In this document: piece by piece, positions 48,401 to 64,000 of the stretch
Layout: the number at the start of each line of letters is the position of its first letter
How positions within the stretch are numbered: the first letter of the stretch is position 1
NCBI GenBank assembly: GCA_914767715.1
Contig: OU612068.1
Span: 2,916,001-2,980,000, forward strand
Direction of reading: 5' to 3'
Length of the DNA: 64,000 nt
Source: Membranipora membranacea
Taxonomy: Eukaryota > Bryozoa > Gymnolaemata > Cheilostomatida > Membraniporidae
Notes under the pieces: generated by a model
The model's input: the letters and a program-made list of their open reading frames with translations, nothing else
Told to the model about the DNA's origin: nothing
Databases searched by the model: none
Position numbers and translations under genes: made by a program

Positions 48401-49512
48401 AACCCTGGCTCAGTAGTGTCCTGTTGAACATCATGCACTGGTGTCTTGGTCCCTGCCTTGACCTTATTTTTTCATTGCTTATGAATTTGTAAAACAAATA
48501 GCACATGACAAAAAAACACCGGGGCATGTCATTCAACAGTTCACCCGGAGGTCTTACACAGCTGGTACATAGAGTAGACAACTCAGTACAACCAATAACG
48601 TCAGCGTATACAGACCAGGCCTCAAATTCGTCGCATAAATCCCAGACTAGGCTTTGTCTAGCTACCAATTTAGCAACTGAGGCTTTGTCAATTACTTAGC
48701 AAGCTATTCGGCACAATAGATAGAGCAAACAGCATCCCCATGATGCAACTAGAAATTCCAAGACTGGGACAATACCATACAATTTATATGTACAGGAAAT
48801 TCTGGAAGATTGCAATCTGGATCTGAGTATTTTTGTCAAAATTTAATATTCAACCAACTGACCTTTATCCATTTTATCGACTCGTTTCACTCTCGTGTGT
48901 CTGGAAATAAGGAAACATTCAACATAGATAACAGCAAGAATATCAGTTTACTGCAATCATGTTATACAGCTCACCTAAACCTCAACATAAAGACATTACA
49001 TTGTGACTTAGTCTGATTGGCAGAGTTGTCATTTCTCACACCTATAAATATCTAACTGTACTATATACTACGTTGAGAAACAATCAACTCTGATGATTTC
49101 CAATAAAGAGATTAATTATAGGCTTGATTACCTAGGAGTGTGATTAATATAAAGTCAAATTGACCGTAAATGTATGAAGCCATGGCCTTCGGGCCATCAA
49201 TGCTAGGTTCAGTATTGGCGGGAGATCGGTCAGTGTAGTTTTCAGTAGTGAATGTCAGCAAAAAGGGTTTTATCGTTAGATAAGCAAATTCCCTCTAACG
49301 AGGAGGTCACAACACGGTAAGCAAGGACAGAAATCGAGGACAGAAAAGTTTTTTTACATTTTATTATGAATTAGGCCTACTATAATTCTGGACACAAATT
49401 GTAGTCGCTTTTAAATGCTGTAAACATTCAAGTACTATCATTGATGCTCCCCACTTCAAATGATATTTATGAATGTACATATAAACTCAATTCTAGATTT
49501 AGATAGGCAATC
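45450..49512. other. Intergenic DNA with no recognised gene
   Basis: Only short unrelated open frames on both strands, without conserved motifs or exon-like phase chains. It separates the start of gene B from the C16orf89-like gene. I see no repeat family I can name. Confidence 0.5.
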
Positions 49513-52500
49513 TTACAGATACCGCCTGTGGTGTTTAGGGATACCAAAACATCCGAGCTCATCATCCTGAAACTCTAGAGCCGCTCTGATCCTTCTCTCC
49601 TCTAGGAAGTTACTATAGTGAAGCATTCCTCCACAAATCAAAGCTAGAAATAAATATAAAATGATAAATCTCATTTTTGACAGTTTGACAGCACCGAGGG
49701 ACAAAAGGAAGAAATACAGCTCTGTATAGTCCAGTTATGTATGGCAACCTCATAAGGGAGTTGTCCTGCAGTCACGAGAACGAGTGCCATTATGGGAGTT
49801 ATCTCGCATTTGCATTTATTGTCATGATGCGACCAAAAGAATTCTGTAAAAGGTATATGCCAGAGGGATCTACCTTAGTCTCATCTCATATGCCCCGCGT
49901 TCTGTTATGTTTGTTTTAACTAAAATGGGGCCTTTCAGATTATGCTACAATGCCATATGAGCAGTAGCAATGCAATACACAACTACACACATACACACAC
50001 CAACAACAGAGTGTGACGGACTAAAAACAAACCTTGCTCCATGAAAAGATCCAGGTGACCAATATAATCGATAGAGTGACCGTCTGGTAATAGGAACTGT
50101 TCATTCTGTGGAAGTACAGCTGTGCATAATTCAGCTTTAAGAGATGAGACATTTCTTGGGTGAAGGAGCATATTGATCACATCTGAGCATTCCATCTGGT
50201 AAATAAAATTATTCTATTTATCAGCCTAACAATCTTGGATCACATTCACAAATCTAACATGACTTATCCACAATGACATGCAGTGGAAAACCATATATCA
50301 TTCTCTCTATCTCCTGGTCAAATGAAACAGTTACAATCGTGAGGTAATATCTTACCAATCTGCTACGGCCCTAACAGGTGGTTACAAAGTAATAACATTT
50401 GGAGAAAGGCGGTTGAAACCATTAAATTAATTCTTTAAAAGTAGGAGCGAGTTCATTGGCATTAATACGGCTGAACAAAAAACCTTACAACATGCAATGT
50501 TGTAAGCTGACAGAAGTGGCCTGGCTATGATGAGCAGTTTAATTTTATCGCAATGACCCAGCAAAAGGGTAGCAACGAAGAGGTAATTTTGGGCATATCA
50601 AGTTGCAGCATTGGCTATGATTACCATCGAATCACACACCTTTTCAGCTAAGATAAAGTAGAGAATTTGATGAGTAAGAGAATAAAGCTTCCGGTCTGGT
50701 AGAGTCATCATGTGGAGACAATCACCATCTACATAACATCTGCTACACGTACATACAATGAAAAATGTCTGTGTGTTAAACAAAATGTACAGCCGGTTTT
50801 AAGTAAATTACGGAAGCAGTAGGGTTAATATTTACCTCTGCTTGTTTAACTTATGGCCTCGATTCCGCAGGTCATCAACTACCCACTAAAGTTTAATCCC
50901 AAATAACTCTCCTCTTCCTCAGCCAGGGGAGACCAACAACGTCCAGCAACAAGGAGAACATAAGGGAGAGGGAAGGTCTGTGGCACCTGATAGGAAAATA
51001 ATATGTGGTTGTTCACAAAACTAAATTTTGTAAATCCAATTACAAAAATACATAAATATGGGGAATAGTTTCTTGAAGATTGGTCCATTTTCAGCTTTCG
51101 ATAAGACTGAAGATTTAGATGTATAACCAGCTGGCTGTGAAGATTTGAAGACAGCAATTCTAAAAAGATTTATATTTCCCTGGCGATTTCGGACGACTAC
51201 TTCACAAAATATGAAGACTAAATATATTGTTGCATGTACCTGGTGTCCAAAAACCAGGTACCAAAATCAATCATATACCTTGTCTTGTATATCAGACTAG
51301 TAAGTATGACTGTAACAAACATTGAGAGTATAGATATATATAGATAATTATATATATAAATTTTATTCACCGATTATGTCTAAACTGTATTTGATAGTCC
51401 TACTGTCGAGCATGATGAGTGCTCGTGAGTTAAACTAAAAAGAAACGAAAATTCAAATTGAATCAGGATGCATGGACAAGTTGATATATTAGCTACATTA
51501 TCAGGATATACATTCCTATCATAACGCATAAGCTTGCCCACTCCTACCTTGTACAGGAGTGCGCTAAGTAGATGTGATGAATCTTATGTAAGCATATTCT
51601 CATTTGCCCGAAAAGGGCCTTGAATAGCAAATAAAGTTGATATTATTAAAATAAAAAATAAGACATAGCATTAATGATTTGCCTTATTTGGAGTTGCTCC
51701 CCCTCGAACTGCAATCAGCCTCCCAGCTGTAGGCAAACAAATCAAAATCCAGTTCTGGTATATTAAACTAGTCCTTTTGAATCGAAACATTTTTCACAAG
51801 TTTATCAGGGAGCCGATGCAATTCAACTTAAAAATATAGGCCTAGTGATTTTTGTCCGACACATAGTCCAATAACCTCCCACTCAGTATGTGGTTGATGC
51901 AGTATACCCTGAATATTCACATTCCTGAACTCATGTATGCTAATTGTATACACACTATCTATGCTATACCATTAGAGTCTATCGTACCTTTAATTACCAG
52001 CCACCGTACCAGGAGGAAATGTCATTAACGTCAACTGTTCCAAACCAAAGCCATAAGATGTTGTGACATCTTGCCAACACCTACAGTATCTGATCTGATC
52101 GATCTAGGTAGAAGACCATTCCTGGGCAGGCTGTCGTGAGAGGACTGCCCAGGCTATAGAAGACCCTTCGATGAAAACATCAAACAAATCAGACTTACTA
52201 AGGATGACGCCTGGTGTCAGACATATTGAATGTCCCCATCAGTTTCTGGAAACAGATATCCCCGTGAGGCTCGTCATAGAAGTCATATCCACTTGGCTCG
52301 GACGCGTTTTCTGAATCAGACGGTGCTAATCTAGTGTAATACTCATCAGGTGAATCAAACTCGCCAACCATCAGCTGCAACGAAGAGAATTCACATCATA
52401 AAACAGACACACCCATATTACATTATTGAATCACAACTGTTTGCATTTTTTGCCCACTGACTGACTACACCATTCTCCCTGTCTACACAAATGCAAACCG

Positions 52501-53614
52501 CTTACAATTATAGCACAGGACCACCAGGAAGAATGGTACCACCAAGCAGCGAAAAATGACCTCACTAGTCGGTATTTTAACTTTCTACCCACTTTGCCAT
52601 TCTGCCCGATCAGAGGCTGTTGGACATCTCCAATGTAAAATGGCTGCCCCCTTCCCCTGGTGTCTAGTTGGTACATAAACAAACGTTAGTTTTTGATGTA
52701 CCAAATACGTATCTTCTTTTTAAATGATGGATTGATGGTATTAAGACTCATGAAAGGTATAACACTTGCGGCACCAATCGCCTGACAGTGAATAGCAAGC
52801 GCCCGAACTGATTGCGCCGCCATTGTGTCACTATTACACCATCCCCAATCGCACATAACATGACTGCAACGCTCGCATCATGTAACAAGAAACACACAGT
52901 AAAATGAAAGCGATGGTTTTATTTTCTAACTCACTGGCTTAAATGCTTTGAAGTATACCGGGTCCTCAGAGGAGATTCTTTGCTGTGCCTTGTCATTTAT
53001 CTGGCTGATAACAGTTAGTAATTCATTAAGCTCAGACTGGTGATCAATCATCTCTGAGGCGTCCATGTGTGTCAAAGTCTTATGTAACTCACCTGTTGTT
53101 AATGGATTAAAAGACAATAACACAATGGAATAATCATTGGAGAGACACACAATCCTTCAGAGAGACAGTCCTTCACACTAAACTGTAAATAATTAGCTGT
53201 GTGAACAGGGCTAGTAAGTAATAGAGTTAAACCATCACAGCAAACATGAGAAAGGATTATGACAGAGGTTATACCATTCTTAGGAATAATTGCACTCTAG
53301 CATTCAATACAAGGGCAAGCAAGCACTTCCTTCTGATGCTTGAGATGGAGTTTTTGTTCAGTCAACAATTTTAATCAGTTAAAAAGGCCGAAAAGGCCAC
53401 TGAAGGTACGATGCAGTGTGCTGTTACCTTCAGCAAATCTGAATCCGAACAAGCCGTCAACGTTGAGGTATTCCGGATGGTTCTTATAGCGCGGTATCAG
53501 TCTTGCTAGACTTCCTATTACCTCATTGACGAGAGGTTCTGCAGTGAGGTTAATGTTTGCGGTCAAATTGTTAATGAGAGCCACAATAACAGAGAACATA
53601 CTGATACTCCCCAT
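49513..53614 (-). CDS. C16orf89-like secreted protein (DUF4735 / UPF0764 family)
   Basis: Six exons (53428-53614, 52935-53092, 52199-52374, 50640-50742, 50033-50195, 49513-49643) give 306 codons, 305 residues plus TAA, with every phase closing. Family landmarks appear in order: YLNVDGLFGFRFAEG (near residue 50), EDPVYFKAFKP (about 105), DICFQKLMGT (about 160), LYSLTHQILYFILAEK (about 195), LDLFMEQ then LICGGMLHYSNF, and DDELGCFG near the C-terminus. These match vertebrate C16orf89 block by block. The N-terminus MGSISMFSVIVALINN is a plausible signal peptide. An upstream non-coding exon may end at about 53,823 (donor GTGAGT). Biochemical function is unknown; in vertebrates the gene is described as thyroid-enriched. 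Slightly shorter than the human protein. Confidence rests on motif order, not a search. Confidence 0.82.
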
Positions 53615-54710
53615 GGTCAAATCTGTGAACACAAGAAATTGGCGTAAGGTACACAAGTAGTAGTATATGTATCAACAATAAATAATCAGCAACAGATAAT
53701 AGGAACTGCCGACCATTCGTTAACGGGTAGTGTAACTTGGTAGCAGGTGGCAAATAAGCCTCAAAGTAATTTATTGTAACTAGTAGACAGTAGAAACCAG
53801 AAAAAAACTAAAGACACTCACCTAACACCAAGAATCTCGCTGTGAGAGGTTGAAAGGCTACATAGGCAATAACAACCTACCATGATAACATTGTTAACAT
53901 AACTACTATCAATGGAACTACTCTTGGGAATGCAACCAAGGTAGAAAGGGTGAGAAGCAACATCAGGTTGAAACAGATTGGAGGATTTAATATGGAAACT
54001 GTGAAAAGTTTACAAACAGCTGATTAACTGTCACGCATTTCCACTTTGATGGATGCACAAGTGCAAAAGGCCATGTATGTGATATGTGATAGAAAAGTGT
54101 GACCTTTTTGAATTTTATTTGCTTGAAAGACTTAGGGCTTATCACCGCTCTTCTCATAATAAACATCATGATAATATAATATAATAACTATATCAGTAAC
54201 TGAAACTGTAAAAGGACAGGACTTTTTCCAAATTGACAACCATCCAACATCAAAACCGCTGAACGAACAATTTTTTACCAGTATTTCTATAGAAAGTGAG
54301 GCCTGGATTACCTCAATATTACTTATGAGTCATTCTACGTTAGGTAAGGCCCATTGCTGATAATAATGGAAAACCTCAAGTAATCAACTATAGGATATAT
54401 ATGTTATAGATCATCTAATACTGAGAGTTTGTGAAAGACATAAGGGCAAAAAAATCTGATGGCCATTAGTTAAGATGTACTCATATCAGTAAAAAATGGC
54501 TATTCCCTTCTTCCCACACGGCGTACAACATATGGATATATTGTCCAGGGTTAGGTTGAGAGTTCCGATTCCGACTATTTAGGGTTGTATTACATGTATT
54601 TCTTGACATCGCTAATTTTACCGCCTAGAGAACATAACTTGTACTGTAGAGAATAAGCTTGATAATCCCTCAGACTATATAAGATGAGCTTAGGCTATAG
54701 TGGCTAGATC
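53615..54710 (-). promoter_or_regulatory. Compact spacer between SQLE and the C16orf89-like gene
   Basis: Both genes point the same way and only about 1.1 kb separates the SQLE stop (54,711) from the downstream start codon (53,614). A candidate non-coding first exon of the C16orf89-like gene ends at a GTGAGT donor at about 53,822. An AATAAA for SQLE lies at about 54,116 on the minus strand. The SQLE 3' UTR and the downstream promoter must therefore share this interval. No TATA box was recognised. Confidence 0.45.
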
Positions 54711-60712
<6,002 letters not shown>

Positions 60713-63603
60713 GACGGAGAAATCGGCTAACAATGCATTTACTTTTTGCTCCTTGCTTTTTGTAACCAGGGAGAATGTTGTAACAACACCGTATTTGAAA
60801 CGTTTAAGTTATTTTGTGTACACTGATTATTTTATAGTACGGTGATGAGTGTGACGATTACAGCATGTATCCTCAGGAGTGGGAACAGAAAATAATCACC
60901 AATAACTCAGAATCCTCTCAGTCACACCAACCCGCCTCTCATTGGACAATGGATAACCAAATTAGACAACCAAATAATGACTTTATTCCAAATTATCAGG
61001 ACATGGACACTGCAGCGTGTGAACCACAAACTCAGGACGCAACCCAAGTTGATGGCACGCCATTCAATTTGAGTTATGATGATCTGAAAGACATTATGTT
61101 TGATGTGCTAAATTCCTCTGATACACCTAACTCTTCTAATGACTCTGATGGCTCATCGACATACAGTGCTGATGGACTACAGATCCATTCCAGGGTACAG
61201 GTACCATCCCAGTCAGCCCTTGGGTATCAAACACACTACCAAGCACGTAATCAATATGCCTGCAGCCCTTCTATAAACATTCTCACCGAACCTCTACCAG
61301 TCTCGAGCTTTGATAGCAGTTCTTACAGCATTCCTCAAGCACAACCAAGAGTTGACGTAATTGTCCCAAGTTTAGCGACTGCATATGCCCGAAGCTCGAT
61401 ATCAGAGCAGAGCTCTCAAGGTGATGGCGAGTCCTACTCAGATGATGGTTACTCATCAGGTGAGTTAATAAGCTGCTCTGCCTGAGATAGATAGACAGAA
61501 GTTTTATGTTTGACTTGTGGCGCTGATGCTTCATTTCAATTCATATGCACATATACATCTGGCTTACAAATTTCACATCTGATTTGAGGTAGGGTGTTTG
61601 TCACCATGGCATATTATTCTCTTACCTTGTCTGTGGCTTAAAATTTCAAAGATTTTTTTTTGTACTTTCAGATGATACTGTGCAATCATCACATTGTTCA
61701 TCAGCTGCTGTTAGTACAGATCCTCGTCTCACTAGGCAGCCATCAATATCAACAATTACAAAACATCAGCATACTAGCTTCTGGCAGTACAACAGCCAAT
61801 CTAAAGGTCCCAGAGGTGAAAAGTTTGATCTCAACGTCACACAAGAAGAAAATGATCCACATGAGCCTATGCAATTCAGAGACCCTGTGTTCGATGAAAC
61901 CCAACAAATCCACATCAACCATGTGGGCAAGGCAAGGAAAGGAGACGGCACTGACATGACTCCCAGGCCGAAAGTTTTATATGAGATCGGACTTGAGCTA
62001 GCAGCGCTCAATGAGAGAATGGCTGAACTTAGTAAGAGTGATGAAACGTGGGCACGGAAAGAAAAAAACAGACTTGCATCCAAGTAAGTAAACCATTAAA
62101 CTGATGTACATTATATAGTGTGGGTTTGCACTTCCCACAATGCAACACAACACAATCTTGGATTCCCAGTCAGATTATGGGGATTTCCTAATGGTCTCTA
62201 GATCAGATTGAAATTGTCGTTGGGAATGTGGTTTGCTCTATTGTCTGTTAAAGTGTGACCAGTTTATGATCAGAACAAGGCTGTTTTCATGAGTAAATTT
62301 CTTGGCTGTATTTTCTGTGAATGAACATAGATAAATTGAGTTAAAATTCAATTATCAGTTTGGGGCTTTCAATCAATGTCTTCCTACATCCTCCAAATGG
62401 AGATTAGTTTTGATAAGTAATTGGCTGCTTGCCAGCATTTGTGTTCGGAAATCCAAAAGTGTTCTATTTCTACTCACTTGTTTATGTCTCAGCTGACAAA
62501 GTTATGACTGGTTGCTAAATGCCTTGATTATGTTATGCGACACTGACAGATAACAAATTTGGCCAGGACTGTATCGTATGTGTTTTTTTTGCAATGCAGT
62601 TCACTATTTTGTCTGAGTGTTGTGTCTCATTCTATAATTTTGATTTTACAGAGTATGTAGACTAAAGAAAAAGGCTAACAATGAAGCTAACAAACTGAAA
62701 TATGCACATCTCAAGCGCGAACAAGGTATGTTATTTTTTTTAAGAAAGATGTTTGAATGCTTTAGATATATTTATACAATGTTATAGTATTGCTCACCAA
62801 AGTTTTCTCTAGTTCTGCACGCCCCTCATATCCGAATGTTTTTAGGCGTACAATCAAACATATTTGTGGAGTACCGTCAAGATGGATCAGCATTATCAAA
62901 GTTTAATCCAAAAAATAATTGTATTGTTACAATGAAATACCTTTTATGATTACAGCTGAGCTCAATCTAGTATTATCACGAGTGAAGAAACTGATGTCCA
63001 CCGTTGATCATTCAGCTTCATGCAGCGGGTTGACAGGGATGGTCAAGTCACTTGTATCTAAAGAGTACAAGACGCGGGCTGCCGGGCGTACCTCCCAACT
63101 TGTTGACGAAATCATCGCAAAAGTTAGAACGAGTCAGTAATTATAGATTTAGTTTTTGGTGCCTTACCAAGTGATATCATAGACTTTTTTGATACAATCA
63201 CGCGACACATTTTATAAAAGTTGTCGACACATTTTCATTTCACAATGCAACAAGTCGTCCAGATGTTTTACATGCAATATACAGATATTCCATATTCTTT
63301 GCTCACAGATTCTATGCACGGTATTTTTGTCAACAGTGCTCTTATTTTTATGCAAAAATCTCTAAAACTGTGCTCTTATCATGTTCTATATATTACACTA
63401 AATTATAAACTACCATAATGAATTATAATACTTATTATATTTTTGTAAGGTGCAACCCTGTCTCTACTTTTTACATATATGTTATGTATTTATCAATCAT
63501 ATGAATTTTCAATTGCCAGGTCAGGTGAGACTTGAAACAATGTGCATGTATTATCATCTCCGGTGTTTCAGCCTAATTTGGAATAGTCATTTTATTTTTT
63601 GCA

Positions 63604-63609
63604 AATAAA
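63604..63609 (+). terminator. Polyadenylation signal of the CREBRF-like gene
   Basis: AATAAA in GCAAATAAAG, 464 bases after the stop codon, the best plus-strand signal downstream. The 3' UTR between is AT-rich with no other feature. Confidence 0.6.
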
Positions 63610-64000
63610 GTATTGCTATCCAAATAACTTATTTACTGACTTATTACACCGGCCTCGCCGGCTCTGACTCATTTCTGTCATACAAATTTACTCCTTTGCA
63701 TGAGATTTCTCCAGACCTTCATTGTGTCAGCCTCTGTTTACAAGTACACAGTCTCAACTTCCCTGAACTAAATCTCCTCAATAGATGTTTACGTGCAGCA
63801 TTTACATGCAACATAAAAACTTGTGCATATAGCGTCACTGACCCAGGTATTGTGTTTACTAACATGACCTAGTTTATCACCTGATCAATCTTAGTCTACT
63901 TCCTTTTCAATGGTCACAAAACTAATTAGGTCATGCCTTGTAAGGGTTGTTTACCAGACCTTATCATGCATGCGAACAGTGCGCTGCAGCTCACAAAAAA
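63610..64000. other. Downstream flank, nothing recognised
   Basis: AT-rich DNA past the CREBRF-like polyadenylation signal. A small GC-rich palindrome (GCCGGCCTCGCCGGC-like, about 63,650) is the only structure seen. Confidence 0.5.

Noticed and set aside
48075-48699. Cluster of open frames on both strands around 48.1-48.7 kb, considered as a gene.
   Set aside because: No conserved motif, no consistent exon chain, and the frames contradict each other; may be old repeat DNA.
50879-51000. Open frame with CWSPLAEEEESYLG near a CAG acceptor, considered as a C16orf89 exon.
   Set aside because: The flanking exons (52199-52374 and 50640-50742) join perfectly in phase without it, and it ends in a stop with no donor.
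52431-52682. 83-codon minus-strand frame rich in Trp and Gly inside a C16orf89 intron.
   Set aside because: The flanking exons join in phase without it and it resembles nothing I know; could be transposon debris but unsupported.

Overview
This window is eukaryotic nuclear DNA from an animal: AT-rich, many short exons with GT/AG junctions, long introns, retroposon debris, and clear homologues of metazoan genes. I would guess an invertebrate deuterostome (hemichordate-like), but that is inference from family content only. All exon coordinates come from reading open frame, splice consensus and codon phase by eye. Phases close for every gene described, but nothing is transcript-verified.

Region 1 (1-45.4 kb) holds two head-to-tail paralogous genes on the minus strand. 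Gene A starts at 13,085 and runs off the left edge. Gene B starts at 43,240 and runs to about 19.2 kb. Both encode large secreted mosaic proteins: signal peptide, WSC domain, Ig-like/sandwich segments, a von Willebrand type D (VWD) domain, a cysteine-rich linker, then EGF repeats. They came from a segmental duplication of about 11.5 kb (about 3.7-15.2 kb versus 33.3-45.4 kb) that includes promoter and upstream DNA. After it, gene A carries two EGFs and then a second sandwich+VWD module. Gene B carries about 32 phase 1-1 EGF-type exons interrupted by one perfectly spaced Kunitz domain encoded by two exons. The pair also works as a dating tool for mobile elements: a CR1-like relic is in both copies, while a foldback element with an 8-bp target duplication, a SINE-like piece and a 460-bp insertion are only in copy B.

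Region 2 (13.2-19.1 kb and 45.4-49.5 kb) is intergenic. The first interval holds a decayed CR1-like retrotransposon and an unexplained 75-codon open frame. I recognise nothing in the second.

Region 3 (49.5-63.6 kb) holds three genes with vertebrate counterparts. A C16orf89-like (DUF4735) secreted protein (minus, six exons, 305 aa) is followed upstream by squalene monooxygenase (minus, 12 exons, 600 aa). A CREBRF-like bZIP protein lies on the plus strand (five exons, 436 aa). The best gene models put the first coding exon of CREBRF inside the first intron of the squalene monooxygenase gene, so the two genes overlap antisense at their 5' ends.

I found no prokaryotic-type system, CRISPR array or rRNA gene. 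The most unusual content is the WSC/VWD/EGF/Kunitz mosaic pair and the overlapping SQLE/CREBRF 5' ends.
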